DNA of 64,000 bases from Streptococcus hyointestinalis (GCF_900459405.1 NZ_UHFN01000007.1:558001-622000); one strand, 5' to 3'. Positions 28,371 to 38,095 are shown, counted from the stretch's first letter. Numbers and translations are program-made. The notes: generated from the letters alone by a model not told the origin.

Positions 28371-30773
28371 ATGATTATAAAAGATAGTATTAGGTTTGTC
28401 ATAGCAAGCATAGCCATGGTGCTCTTTGTCCTTTTTGGATGTGGCGCTAGAACGGTTTATGCGGAAACGAGCGTACCAAAACCAGAAATGAAAAAGTCCA
28501 TTACCTGTACAGATAAGGAAAATGACATCTATGAGTTGTCTCTTAGCATGCAAACAACTAGTGAGATTATCAACCAAACAGCACCCTTAGATGTTATCTT
28601 TGTTGCAGACTTATCAGGAAGTATGGATGAAAAGCTATCTCAAATTGGGGGGGCTAGGACTACTCGCCTTGAAGCTCTCAAAAATGCTTTAGCAGCTGAT
28701 GGTGGTTTGATTGAGAATGTGTTATCCAACTCAAACAACCGCTTGTCAATTATCTCATTTGCAGGGGGAACTAAAGATACCGACAATAACCACAGTGACA
28801 GTCCGTATAATGATGCTAAAACAGTTCTATCTTGGAGTAACGATATAACTAAAGCTAAGAAAAATGCTAATGAGCTAGCGGTTCCCAAAAACGGTGACAC
28901 TGGAACGAACATCTCTGCAGGGCTTTATGAAGCTGAACAAGTTCTAAAGAGTGCTAGAGATGAAGCAAAAAAAGTTATTGTGCTACTGACAGACGGTGAA
29001 GCTAACATGTACTATGATGATAATGGGGACACACAATATGAGAGTAACAATCCTTCTGAGTCTTTCGTTAAAGAAATTAACGAAAGTTTAAAGAAAGAGG
29101 TAAACAAACTTAAAGCGCATAAATTGGATGGTTTTTATTCCATTGCTTTTGCGGGTAAGACTGCGATAACTAGTTTAGAAGTTATTCATGCTGCTTTAGG
29201 TAATGATGTTGCAAATGCCACTTTTACAGCAGGAAATGAAAGCGACCTACTCAAATGTTTTGAGAAAATCACTGAAATTACTAAAACCTTAATGTTCCAA
29301 CATGTTGTGATTACAGATATTTTATCAGACTGGGTGGAGTTGGTTTCAGACGAGGTATCTGACTTTAGTGTGGTAAAGAAGACCTATAATTCCGCTGGTG
29401 AGGTTACTAATAGTAAAGAACTAACAGAAGGGTTTACTATCAAAATAACGACTACCGAGAACGACAAAACACAAGTACAGGCGGTCTTTAATGAAGACTA
29501 TGTCTTTGATGATTGTTGTACTTATATCTTGAAGTTCAAGGTCAGAATTAGTCAAGACGGTTATGACGAGTTTGCGGATACAGGTTGTGACCAATTACCA
29601 TCCAATGCTGGGGCAACTGTTAGCTATACCTATGATAGTCATACGCAAGAGATACCATTTGAAGAAAAGCCACAAGTAAACAGCGTAACCCTTGAAATCC
29701 CAGTCAAGGTTGAGTGGGATTTGTTGACAGATGGAAAGATACCTGAAACCTCTGTTACGGTAGAGCTGTTCCAAGATGAAAAGGAAAAGTCCTACCGCAC
29801 AGAAAGCGTAGGAGCAGATGAAAGTTGGCAAGGTACGTTTACAAAACTTGCTAAAGGTCATGAGTATAAAAAGGCTAAGGCAGAGGAAATAGAAGGTTTC
29901 ACGGTGACAACGGAGCTGAAAGAAGAAAATGGGAAAAAATATTTCCTCGTGAAGTACGTGCAACTGCCAAGCTTGACCATCTCAAAGACGCTTATCGAGG
30001 AGGGAAAGGAAGTTGAAAGCGGCGACAGTGGTGAACCGTTCGTAATGACTGTCACACTCAAAGACAAAGAAGGCAAGGCACTTACTGGTGAGTACGGAGG
30101 TCAAACCTTTACAAATGGTCAGACTACAGTGTCTGTATCTGCTGGTAAGAGTATCAAGCTAGCCTACCTCCCACGTGGGACACAGTACACAGTAGTGGAG
30201 ACTGACAGCTCATCTGCTGGTTATGACGTTGCCTATGAAAACAAAGAAGGAAAATTAGAAAAGACAGACCAGACGGTCACAGTCACCAACACCAAACTCC
30301 CAAGTCTGACCATTTCAAAAACAGTTGCGGGGGATTATGGTGATAAGGGTCGAGAGTTTGCCTTTACCATCAAGCTGACAAAGGACGGCAGTGATGTGTC
30401 AGGTCAGTTCACCATGACCAAGGGCGAAGAAGATAGCGAGGTTACATTTGACAACGGTACAGCTACAGTGACCCTCAAGCATGATGAGAGCGTGGTTATC
30501 AAGGACTTGCCTCTCGGAGCTGACTACACGGTCGAGGAGACTGCTGAGAGTCGCTCGGGCTACACGGTTACTTACAACGGCACGAACGACAAGGCAACTG
30601 GCAAGCTGACTAAAAGCGCTACAGTCGCTGTCGTCAACACTATGGGCGACATCAGCTCAACAGGTGGCAATAGCTCACATGGCAGTGCTGTTAAGCTAGG
30701 TGTCATCGGTGGTTTGGCGGTTCTTGTCACCTTGGCACTTGTGGCTAGAAAGGTGAGAAAAGATGACCTTTAA
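28371..30773 (+). CDS. Pilus tip adhesin: VWA domain plus Cna_B/DUF7601-type repeats, sortase-anchored
   Basis: An 800-residue secreted protein. A signal peptide ends near residue 31 (VYA-ET). A von Willebrand factor A domain follows, with the MIDAS motif D80-L-S-G-S (DxSxS) and LLTDGEAN. After a connecting region come Ig-like domains starting near residue 440: one Cna_B-type (VTLEIPVKVEWD) and two that begin with SLTISKT. The C-terminus has ISSTG (761-765), a hydrophobic helix and RKVRKDD, which is a cell-wall sorting signal although not LPxTG. First gene of the pilus operon, it overlaps sipA by 11 bases. VWA tip proteins bind host matrix in other streptococci. A run of seven G at 28647-28653 lies inside the VWA coding part. 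Confidence 0.85.
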   Translation: MIIKDSIRFVIASIAMVLFVLFGCGARTVYAETSVPKPEMKKSITCTDKENDIYELSLSMQTTSEIINQTAPLDVIFVADLSGSMDEKLSQIGGARTTRLEALKNALAADGGLIENVLSNSNNRLSIISFAGGTKDTDNNHSDSPYNDAKTVLSWSNDITKAKKNANELAVPKNGDTGTNISAGLYEAEQVLKSARDEAKKVIVLLTDGEANMYYDDNGDTQYESNNPSESFVKEINESLKKEVNKLKAHKLDGFYSIAFAGKTAITSLEVIHAALGNDVANATFTAGNESDLLKCFEKITEITKTLMFQHVVITDILSDWVELVSDEVSDFSVVKKTYNSAGEVTNSKELTEGFTIKITTTENDKTQVQAVFNEDYVFDDCCTYILKFKVRISQDGYDEFADTGCDQLPSNAGATVSYTYDSHTQEIPFEEKPQVNSVTLEIPVKVEWDLLTDGKIPETSVTVELFQDEKEKSYRTESVGADESWQGTFTKLAKGHEYKKAKAEEIEGFTVTTELKEENGKKYFLVKYVQLPSLTISKTLIEEGKEVESGDSGEPFVMTVTLKDKEGKALTGEYGGQTFTNGQTTVSVSAGKSIKLAYLPRGTQYTVVETDSSSAGYDVAYENKEGKLEKTDQTVTVTNTKLPSLTISKTVAGDYGDKGREFAFTIKLTKDGSDVSGQFTMTKGEEDSEVTFDNGTATVTLKHDESVVIKDLPLGADYTVEETAESRSGYTVTYNGTNDKATGKLTKSATVAVVNTMGDISSTGGNSSHGSAVKLGVIGGLAVLVTLALVARKVRKDDL

Positions 30774-31293
30774 GCGCAAACAGCGCCTTAAAAAACAGCG
30801 CTCACCGCTACTAGCTGACCTGCTCTATCTGCTCAGAAAGCTACTGCTCATAGCAGTCGTGCTGGCTAGTCTCTATGTCTTTCTCTTTGGGCTTGTGCGC
30901 TACCAAGGGACAGATATGAAGCCCGCTATCAAGGACGGGGACTTGGTCGCCTACTATCGTCTCGATAAGTCCTATCAGGTCGGCGACCTCCTAGCCTACG
31001 GCTATAAGAGCAAGACCTATATCGGACGAGTGGTGGCAAGTGGCGGAGATGTCGTGGATATCACGGACAAGGGTCTCCTCGTTAACGGCTCACTCCAGCA
31101 GGAGAACAATATCTACACCGATACGCTCCTCTATGAGGAGGGGCTCAGCTTTCCCATCACTGTCCCAAAAGACCACATCTTTGTCCTTGGGGACAATAGG
31201 GAGCAGGCGCTTGATAGTCGTGTCGTAGGCGCTATACCAAGTCAAAAAACCTATGGAAAGGTGGTGATGCTTATGCGAAGACGTAACTTCTAA
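30763..31293 (+). CDS. sipA: SipA-like signal peptidase homologue lacking catalytic residues (pilus assembly factor)
   Basis: A 176-residue member of signal peptidase family S26 with one N-terminal membrane segment (about residues 27-45). In the active family the catalytic serine sits in a G-x-SMxP motif. Here the sequence is QGTDMKPAI, with Asp51 in place of serine. The catalytic lysine before RV is replaced by Gly88 (YIGRVVASGGD). The later box GDNREQALDSR is kept. S. pyogenes SipA in the FCT pilus region has the same kind of Asp/Gly replacement and is needed for pilus polymerisation without peptidase activity. An equal role as chaperone is inferred from that and from its place between the two pilins. 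Confidence 0.85.
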   Translation: MTFKRKQRLKKQRSPLLADLLYLLRKLLLIAVVLASLYVFLFGLVRYQGTDMKPAIKDGDLVAYYRLDKSYQVGDLLAYGYKSKTYIGRVVASGGDVVDITDKGLLVNGSLQQENNIYTDTLLYEEGLSFPITVPKDHIFVLGDNREQALDSRVVGAIPSQKTYGKVVMLMRRRNF

Positions 31294-31355
31294 CCAAAAG
31301 AGATGTAAAAGAAAAAGTCAGATAACATAATAAAATGAACGAAGGAAAGTGAGAC

Positions 31356-33107
31356 ATGAAAATGAAAAATAGCTTACTTAAAAAGACAACAGCAGGACTC
31401 TTCACAGCAGCAACAGTACTTACTATGGCAGCTGCAAGCACGACGGCGTTGGCGGAAACAACAATTGAAAATACCGACAATAATCGTAATGATAACATTG
31501 TAGTTCAATTCGGAAAAACGTTGCATTTTTCAAATACCGTAACTTTGCCAGAGAAAGGATATGATAATAAAGCCTTGTGGTTTGCCTTCCAATTTACGCC
31601 AGTAGAGTCAACAGTATGTGCGGTAAATGAAATGCCTACAATTGGCAAGGATACGGTTACCGTTACTACAAAAAATGAAGGAGGTGCCAGTGAAACTACT
31701 AAAACAATTAACAATGTAGTAGCGATTACAGGTTTTTCATCTGATATTGATGATAACTCAGACAAAGATAAAAGTACTGGAAAAGGTATCATCACTCTAG
31801 AGTCAGAGGATATTATTGTAGATGATAATTTCACACGAGCAGGTGAGTATATCTATGAGGTATCAGAGCTTAGTGAAAGTAACTTCGTAGCGAATAACCA
31901 TACTCAAACTAACGATGGTTGGTTCACTGACTCTATGACTTACGATAGCAAAAAATACCGTATGCATGTTATTGTAAAGAATAAAGCAACAGTTACTGAA
32001 AGTGATAAAAATCCGTGTTATGTTGAGGCAGTTTACTTTAGAGAAGTTGTAGCAAGCCAACCTAGCGCTGACACATATACAAAAGTAACAAATTCTGATG
32101 GCAGTGAAGGATATGAGCTAGCAGCAAAAGTTAACACCGCTTCTCTCTTTGACAACGCTTACGTCAAAGAAGCGGGTAAAAACCCAAATGCCAATAACAG
32201 CAAGTCTTCTCTAGGTATCACAAAAACGGTTACAGGTAAATATGGTGACAAAGATAAGGAGTTTGACTTTACCATCAAACTCTACGAACCAAATGATGAC
32301 ACATTACTAAATGCTATTGTAAAAAACGCAAGTGATTTTTCAAGTTTGACAGTAAAAGACGGTGAAATCACAGCAATCACCGCCTACGTTCAGAATATTT
32401 CAGACGCTAGCACTGCTCCAACAGAAACTAATGGTCAATGGATTTCAAAAGTGACGTTAACAAAGAACGATAATAACGACGAATGGATAGCTACAGAAGT
32501 AGAGTATGCTGATACTAATAAAAAAGCTGTAAAAAATGTTAACGGAGTACCTTTCCAACTCACAGACGGTCAATACTTAACCTTTGAGTCTCTGCCAGCA
32601 GGATTTTCATACACTGTAACGGAGGTTCTAGGTGATGACGACAAAAACTACACCGCAAGTGCGAAAATTTTTGAAAATATTGACTTGCGACACTCTGGAG
32701 ATTCCTATACAGTTACAATCGGAGAAAAGGAAACGACATTAAACCCAATCCAACAACGTTTGTATGCAATTGCAAATAATATTCAGATTACAAATAACGA
32801 TGATAACAATCACTCATATCCTGTTTGGATTGCAAGCACTAGTGCAAATAAAGATATTATTTCCGTTACTAAAAATACAGCTGGTTCAAGCATAATCACT
32901 ACAGATTATACATCAAACTATGATAATACCTCAAATAAACTCCTCATCGGTGAGCACGACAACTCATTTGACGTAATTAACGCATTTGATGATACTAGCA
33001 TTACCCCAACCGGTCTTATCGTGAAAAACCTACCATTTATCGTCATGATTGGTCTTGGCGTTCTTGCCTTTCTTGGTCTTACCAAGAAACGTCGTGCTAA
33101 CGACTAA
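31356..33107 (+). CDS. Major pilin (FctA-like backbone subunit)
   Basis: A 583-residue secreted pilin. A signal peptide ends at ALA-ET (residue ~34). The mature part has two Ig-like regions; the second starts SLGITKTVTGKYGDKDKEFDFTIKL and contains SYTVTEVLGDD, where the Glu could take part in an intramolecular isopeptide bond as in Spy0128-type pilins. The sorting signal is ITPTG (549-553), then a hydrophobic helix and KKRRAND. The RBS GAAAGGAAAG-type lies upstream (GAAGGAAAGTGAGAC). The following sortase gene starts at its stop codon. Called backbone because it is directly followed by the sortase and resembles FctA. Confidence 0.85.
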   Translation: MKMKNSLLKKTTAGLFTAATVLTMAAASTTALAETTIENTDNNRNDNIVVQFGKTLHFSNTVTLPEKGYDNKALWFAFQFTPVESTVCAVNEMPTIGKDTVTVTTKNEGGASETTKTINNVVAITGFSSDIDDNSDKDKSTGKGIITLESEDIIVDDNFTRAGEYIYEVSELSESNFVANNHTQTNDGWFTDSMTYDSKKYRMHVIVKNKATVTESDKNPCYVEAVYFREVVASQPSADTYTKVTNSDGSEGYELAAKVNTASLFDNAYVKEAGKNPNANNSKSSLGITKTVTGKYGDKDKEFDFTIKLYEPNDDTLLNAIVKNASDFSSLTVKDGEITAITAYVQNISDASTAPTETNGQWISKVTLTKNDNNDEWIATEVEYADTNKKAVKNVNGVPFQLTDGQYLTFESLPAGFSYTVTEVLGDDDKNYTASAKIFENIDLRHSGDSYTVTIGEKETTLNPIQQRLYAIANNIQITNNDDNNHSYPVWIASTSANKDIISVTKNTAGSSIITTDYTSNYDNTSNKLLIGEHDNSFDVINAFDDTSITPTGLIVKNLPFIVMIGLGVLAFLGLTKKRRAND

Positions 33108-34096
33108 TGGAGACGGCAAAAGAAAAAAGGAAAATAGGATACATCCGTAGAGGGATAGCAGTCCTAGACAGTGTGATTAGCCATGTGCTACTCTTTGGCG
33201 CTAGTCTCGTCTTTCTCCTCGGCTTTTACGCCCTGTGGGATAGCAATCAAGTCCGGCTAGAGGCGTCCTCTAGCCAGTACCAAAGCTATAAGCCCACAAG
33301 CGATACCACAGATGAGCTTGCCACCTTCTCAGGCTTTCAAAAGCTCCAAAAGATCAACCCCGATGTCCTTGGCTGGCTCAACATCTATGGCACAAACATC
33401 GACTACCCCTTAGTACAGACGACTGATAACGATACTTACCTCAACAAAAACGCCAAGAAAGAGGATAGCGTAACAGGAGCCCTCTTTCTGGATTATCGCA
33501 GCAGTCCGAACTTTGATGACTTTAACACCATCATCCATGGTCACCACATGGACAATGGTCTTATGTTTGGCGATATTGATAAGTTTGTGAAAAAAGCCTA
33601 CTTCAAAAAACATCGCTACGGCACGATCTACTATAATGGAGAGGAAAAAGGTATCGAGATAGTAGCCATCCTAGAGGCAGACGCCTATGACAGCACCATC
33701 TATCAGCCAGGTATCTATGGCGAGGAAAACCGCTTAGCATATGTGGACAATCTCCTTTCAAAAAGCTTACACAAACGAAACATCACCCTAACAGCAAACG
33801 ATCAACTCGTTCTGATGAGTACCTGCTTTTTAGATGTGGCAAATGGACGCTACCTGCTAGTCGCAAGAATAACAGACGAAGTACACCCCAACCCCTTTGC
33901 TAAAAGCAATAACACACCCTTTCCTTACAATCTATTTGATGACTCGCTTTTAGGCAAATGGCTGAAAAAAATTCCCCTATTCGTCTGGTATCTCATCATA
34001 GCAGTGCTAGTCATCCTGCTCATAGTGCTAGCTATCATCCTCTACAAACACCTTAAGAGATATTATGAAAAACGTAAACGACTGAAAAAAGCTTAG
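33107..34096 (+). CDS. Class B sortase, pilus polymerising (SrtC of FCT type)
   Basis: Membrane transpeptidase of 329 residues. It has an N-terminal membrane segment (about 22-45) and a C-terminal one (290-313). The catalytic set is His146 in HGHHMDN, Cys240 in LMSTCFLD and Arg248 in NGRYLLVA. The motif FLDYRSSPNFDDFNTIIHGHH is that of class B sortases, not of class C enzymes with a lid. S. pyogenes FCT-type pili are also built by a class B-type enzyme. It overlaps the pilin stop by one base, so the two are translated together. It probably recognises ITPTG/ISSTG signals. Confidence 0.88.
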   Translation: METAKEKRKIGYIRRGIAVLDSVISHVLLFGASLVFLLGFYALWDSNQVRLEASSSQYQSYKPTSDTTDELATFSGFQKLQKINPDVLGWLNIYGTNIDYPLVQTTDNDTYLNKNAKKEDSVTGALFLDYRSSPNFDDFNTIIHGHHMDNGLMFGDIDKFVKKAYFKKHRYGTIYYNGEEKGIEIVAILEADAYDSTIYQPGIYGEENRLAYVDNLLSKSLHKRNITLTANDQLVLMSTCFLDVANGRYLLVARITDEVHPNPFAKSNNTPFPYNLFDDSLLGKWLKKIPLFVWYLIIAVLVILLIVLAIILYKHLKRYYEKRKRLKKA

Positions 34097-34177
34097 TAGT
34101 AGTGACTACTAACACCACACAGAGGAGTTGATAGGTATCAACTCCTATATTTGTAAAAAACTAAGAAAGGACTGAAT

Positions 34178-35077
34178 GTGTTGACGAAAAAAGGTTTTCT
34201 AGTAGTTGGTCTAGTCTTGCTTGTGTTTAGCTTTGCTGGTCTTGGTGTATCGGCTAGCGACTATGACGACTACAAGCCAGATGAGGATAGCGAGCTTGCG
34301 GGATTTTCCAGCCTGCAAGCGATAAACCCTGAGGTTATTGGCTGGCTGACGCTCTATGATACGCCTGTTGATTATCCGCTTTTGCAGTCAGAGGATAATC
34401 ACAAGTATCTAAGCCTTGACGCTCTAGGCAATAGCAACAGTGTGGGCTCTATCTTTCTAGACTACCGCTCGTCAAGCGACTTTTCAGACTTTAACACCAT
34501 CATCTATGGGCACCATGTGGCAGGCGGGCAGGTCTTTGGCAGTCTCAAGTACTTTGTGGATGAGGACTATTTTGCTAAGCACCGCTATGGCAGTATCTAC
34601 TATGGCGGACGAGAGCGTGGGCTTGAGATATTAGCCATCCTAGAGGCGGACGCCTATGACGAGACCATCTACCAGCCAGCGGTCAAGACGACCGAGGAGC
34701 GCCAAGCTTACTATCAGTATCTGCTCTCAAAGGCAAAGCACAAGCGTGACGTAGCAGTCAGCGCCAGCAGTAAGCTGGTCTTGCTCAGCACCTGCTATGT
34801 CGATGTGACCAACGGACGGCACTTGCTCGTCGCTAAAATCACCGACAAGGTCACACAGGGAGTAGCGACATCAGCTGGTACAGAAAAAAGTGGTTTTCTC
34901 CTTGGGCTAGATGACCTCTATGACAGGCTGACTTTAGTGCCTGTCTGGATGCTCTTTGTCCTTGCTTGTGTCCTGCTTGTCCTTGCCCTCATGATGATTG
35001 GCGTGATTCTCTACCTAAGAGCACGTCTGAAAACGATCCTAACATTCTCACGAAAAAACAATAAGGAGGCTATATGA
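34178..35077 (+). CDS. Second class B sortase of the pilus locus
   Basis: A 299-residue class B sortase paralogous to the preceding gene; about half of the core is identical by eye (FLDYRSS-DF-DFNTII-GHH, ILEADAYD-TIYQP). The catalytic set is His112, Cys206 (LLSTCYVD) and Arg214 (TNGRHLLVA). The N-terminus is a signal or anchor (residues 5-25) and a C-terminal membrane segment is at 250-275. The start is GTG/TTG with AAAGGA upstream. Two sortases suggest divided work, such as polymerisation versus anchoring or tip addition. Overlap ATGA links it to the hydrolase gene. Confidence 0.85.
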   Translation: MLTKKGFLVVGLVLLVFSFAGLGVSASDYDDYKPDEDSELAGFSSLQAINPEVIGWLTLYDTPVDYPLLQSEDNHKYLSLDALGNSNSVGSIFLDYRSSSDFSDFNTIIYGHHVAGGQVFGSLKYFVDEDYFAKHRYGSIYYGGRERGLEILAILEADAYDETIYQPAVKTTEERQAYYQYLLSKAKHKRDVAVSASSKLVLLSTCYVDVTNGRHLLVAKITDKVTQGVATSAGTEKSGFLLGLDDLYDRLTLVPVWMLFVLACVLLVLALMMIGVILYLRARLKTILTFSRKNNKEAI

Positions 35078-36516
35078 ACAAACGACAACTCATCGCTCTG
35101 GTGACCATCTCAGGCATGCTGCTGTCCCCCTGTGCCTATCCCCTAGAGACGCTAGCAAAGGCAGATACGGTCTTGGAGGATACATCTAGCGAGCTAGACA
35201 ACCTCGAGGAAAAAGACACCAGCCTAGAGGACGAAAAGGCAGAAGATACATCTGCTAGTGACACGTCAGGCAGCGACACATCAGACGCTGATACAGATGA
35301 TAGTAATAGTAGCGACCAAGACACCGAAACAACCCCTAGTCAGCCTAGCACCCCTAGCCAAGGGGAGGAGACAAAGGAAGACACCGCTACGTCAGGCTCT
35401 ACTAGCTCGACCAGCACTCCAGCTGTCGTCCCTATCCAACAGCCTAGTAGCCTGCCTAGCTACCAGGCACCGTCCTACTATCCTCCTATCAGCTCGAGCA
35501 CACTTGATGAGGACTACTCAAATGACATCAAGCCCGTTTACGTCAAGGACTGGTCTGGTGAGGATGCTTACAGTCATCACTTGCTTTGCCAGCGCTACGG
35601 TATCACAGCAGAGCAGTTAGACGGTTTCCTAGACGCTACAGGTATCGCCTACGACAAGAGTCGTATCAACGGCGAGAAGCTCCTAGAGTGGCAGGAAAAG
35701 AGCGGGCTGGATGTCAGAGCCATTGTTGCTATTGCCATCATGGAGAGCTCACTCGGCACGCAAGGTGTCGCTAGCAATAACGGTGCCAATCTCTTTGGCT
35801 ACGGCGCCTTTGACAATAACCCTGACAACGCTAAAAACTATGACGATGACAAGGCGGTCTGTCAGCTGACAGCAGTGACTATCATCAAGCACCAAAACAC
35901 CAGCTTTAAGCGCCAAGACGTCAAGGCGCAAAAGCTAGCAGAAGGGACGCTTGACGTTAGCAGTGAGGGCGGTGTCTACTTCACCGACACATCTGGCAGT
36001 GGTAAGCGCCGTGCCGAGATTATGGAGGCGCTCAATGACTGGATTGACACTCACGGTGGCACGCCAGAAGCACCGAGTGAGCTGATAGAGACAAGTGGAT
36101 CTGCGACTTTACAGAGCGTGCCTGCTAGCTATGCGTTGAGCAAGAAAATCAACGTCTCAAACTACATCAGCCAGACCTACCCTTGGGGGCAGTGCACTTG
36201 GTACAGCTACAACCGTGCTCGTGAGCTAGGTGTCTTTTACGACGCTTATATGGGTAATGGCGGCAGCTGGAAAGACAAGGCAGGCTATGCTACGACCAAT
36301 ACTCCAAAAGTCGGCTATGCTGTGTCCTTTAGCCCAAATCAAGCTGGCGCAGACAGCACTTATGGGCATGTGGCGATTGTCGAGGTGGTCAACGAAGACG
36401 GCTCTATCCTCATCTCAGAGTCCAATGTCCTAGGGCTTGGTATCGTGTCTTATCGTACCTTTAGCGCCCAAGACGCTAAAAAGCTGACCTACGTCATCGG
36501 CAAAACAGCACCGTAA
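35074..36516 (+). CDS. Secreted murein hydrolase with lysozyme/glucosaminidase-like and CHAP domains
   Basis: A 480-residue exported protein. A signal peptide ends near residue 30 (AKA-DT). A Ser/Thr/Asp-rich linker spans ~31-150. A glucosaminidase-like domain follows, with Glu224 in AIAIMESSLGTQG and NLFGYGAFDN as expected for that fold. The C-terminal CHAP amidase/endopeptidase domain has Cys374 in YPWGQCTWYSY and His432 in YGHVAIVEV. No sorting signal is present. As the last gene of the pilus operon, with the ATGA overlap, it may locally open peptidoglycan for pilus passage, but this is inference. A terminator follows at 36598. Confidence 0.85.
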   Translation: MNKRQLIALVTISGMLLSPCAYPLETLAKADTVLEDTSSELDNLEEKDTSLEDEKAEDTSASDTSGSDTSDADTDDSNSSDQDTETTPSQPSTPSQGEETKEDTATSGSTSSTSTPAVVPIQQPSSLPSYQAPSYYPPISSSTLDEDYSNDIKPVYVKDWSGEDAYSHHLLCQRYGITAEQLDGFLDATGIAYDKSRINGEKLLEWQEKSGLDVRAIVAIAIMESSLGTQGVASNNGANLFGYGAFDNNPDNAKNYDDDKAVCQLTAVTIIKHQNTSFKRQDVKAQKLAEGTLDVSSEGGVYFTDTSGSGKRRAEIMEALNDWIDTHGGTPEAPSELIETSGSATLQSVPASYALSKKINVSNYISQTYPWGQCTWYSYNRARELGVFYDAYMGNGGSWKDKAGYATTNTPKVGYAVSFSPNQAGADSTYGHVAIVEVVNEDGSILISESNVLGLGIVSYRTFSAQDAKKLTYVIGKTAP

Positions 36517-36597
36517 GTGTGAGTAAACTGTTCATTTTTCTTTCATGCACTTTAGTCAAAATTATGATAGAATGTATAGGTCTAGTCGGTAAGAAAT

Positions 36598-36637
36598 AGA
36601 GAGTGAGTGTGCTGCTGTACACTCTCTTGTTTTTGAC
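36598..36637 (+). terminator. Pilus operon terminator
   Basis: AGAGAGTG paired with CACTCTCT (36598-36605 with 36620-36627), then TTGTTTTTG. Confidence 0.65.
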
Positions 36638-36671
36638 TTGGTGACGATTATCCTAGAAAGTGAGAATGCCT

Positions 36672-37493
36672 ATGCCAGAACTTCCAGAAGTTGAGACCGT
36701 CAGACGAGGTTTGGAGCGTCTGATTGTCGGACGAACCATCACAGATATGGAGATAAAAGTGTCAAAGATGATAAAGCTTGATAGCAAGGTCTTCAAGCAG
36801 GAGCTGATTGGTGAGACCTTTAGCGCTGTCAAGCGTCGTGGCAAGTATCTACTCCTTGAACTTTCCGACAAGGTCATCATCTCGCACCTGCGCATGGAGG
36901 GCAAGTACCTGCTTTTTCCTGACCAAGTGCCTGAAAACAAGCACTTTCATGTCTTTTTCAGCCTAGATGACGGCTCGACCTTGGTCTATCAAGATGTGAG
37001 AAAGTTTGGCACCTTTGAGCTGGTGGCAGGGTCGCAGGTAGACACTTACTTTGAGCGTAAAAAAATCGGACCAGAGCCGACTGCGTCTGACTTTTTGCTT
37101 GCCCCTTTTAGGGAAAAGCTGGCAAACTCACGTAAGCCCATAAAGCCCTTGCTTCTTGAGCAGACCTTGGTGGCAGGACTTGGCAACATCTATGTGGATG
37201 AGGTCTTGTGGGCAAGCTCTATTCACCCAGAGCGTCCAGCTAATAGCTTGACTGATGAGGAAACAGAGCGCCTGCATGACGAGATTATCCGTATCTTGCA
37301 GTTGGCTATTACAAAAGGTGGCTCTACTATTCGCACTTATCGCAATGCCCTTGGTGAGAACGGTACTATGCAGGACTATCTGCAGGTTTACGGCAAGACT
37401 GGCGAGCCTTGTCCTAGATGTGCGACACCTATCGAGAAAATCAAAGTCGGAGGGAGAGGGACGCACTTTTGCCCGTCCTGTCAAAAAAGATGA
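36672..37493 (+). CDS. mutM: Formamidopyrimidine-DNA glycosylase
   Basis: Base-excision repair enzyme that removes 8-oxoguanine and opens the strand. The true start must be the ATG at 36672, because the catalytic Pro follows the initiator Met ([14 protein letters not shown]); the earlier ATG at 36660 would add four residues. The enzyme has 273 residues. The helix-two-turn-helix ([20 protein letters not shown]) and the C-terminal zinc finger ([11 protein letters not shown]...THFCPSCQ) are present. It overlaps coaE by the four bases ATGA. Confidence 0.97.
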   Translation: MPELPEVETVRRGLERLIVGRTITDMEIKVSKMIKLDSKVFKQELIGETFSAVKRRGKYLLLELSDKVIISHLRMEGKYLLFPDQVPENKHFHVFFSLDDGSTLVYQDVRKFGTFELVAGSQVDTYFERKKIGPEPTASDFLLAPFREKLANSRKPIKPLLLEQTLVAGLGNIYVDEVLWASSIHPERPANSLTDEETERLHDEIIRILQLAITKGGSTIRTYRNALGENGTMQDYLQVYGKTGEPCPRCATPIEKIKVGGRGTHFCPSCQKR

Positions 37494-38095
37494 GTCATAT
37501 TATCGGGATAACAGGCGGTATCGCCTCAGGCAAGTCGACAGTTGTCAAGATGATACGTGAAGCTGGCTATCAGGTCATTGACGCTGATAAGCTGGTTCAT
37601 GATTTGCAAAAAAAAGGTGGCAGGCTCTATCAAGCCTTGATAGCACACTTTGGTAGTTCTATCCTAGACGAGAGGGGCGAGCTTGACCGCCCTAAACTTG
37701 CTAGGATAATTTTTGCCAATTCTGAAAATCTAGCGCTTTCGTCACAATTACAAGATAGTATCATCAGAGAAGAGCTGGCAAAGGCACGTGATAGTCTAGA
37801 GGAGCGTGAGCAGGTCTTTTTCATGGATATCCCTCTCTTGATAGAGGGAGGCTATGTCGACTGGTTTGATAGCATTTGGCTGGTTTATGTGGATGAGACG
37901 ACACAGCTCGCAAGGCTCAAAAAGCGTAACCACTATACCGATGAGGAAGCGCACAAACGCTTAGAGAGCCAGATGTCGCTTGCGAAAAAGAAAGCTTATG
38001 CCGATGTCGTTATTAACAATAACGGCAGTGAAAAAGCGCTAAAAAAGCAAGTTGATATCCTTTTAGCACAGTTAGCACTTGATAAGTCGTGCTAA
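37490..38095 (+). CDS. coaE: Dephospho-CoA kinase
   Basis: Last step of coenzyme A synthesis, phosphorylating dephospho-CoA. It has 201 residues from the ATG overlapping the mutM stop ([17 protein letters not shown]). The P-loop GGIASGKST and the CoA-binding [11 protein letters not shown] follow directly, with the lid region [22 protein letters not shown]. An upstream in-frame extension lies inside mutM and is not likely. The mutM-coaE order is usual in Firmicutes. Confidence 0.97.
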   Translation: MSHIIGITGGIASGKSTVVKMIREAGYQVIDADKLVHDLQKKGGRLYQALIAHFGSSILDERGELDRPKLARIIFANSENLALSSQLQDSIIREELAKARDSLEEREQVFFMDIPLLIEGGYVDWFDSIWLVYVDETTQLARLKKRNHYTDEEAHKRLESQMSLAKKKAYADVVINNNGSEKALKKQVDILLAQLALDKSC

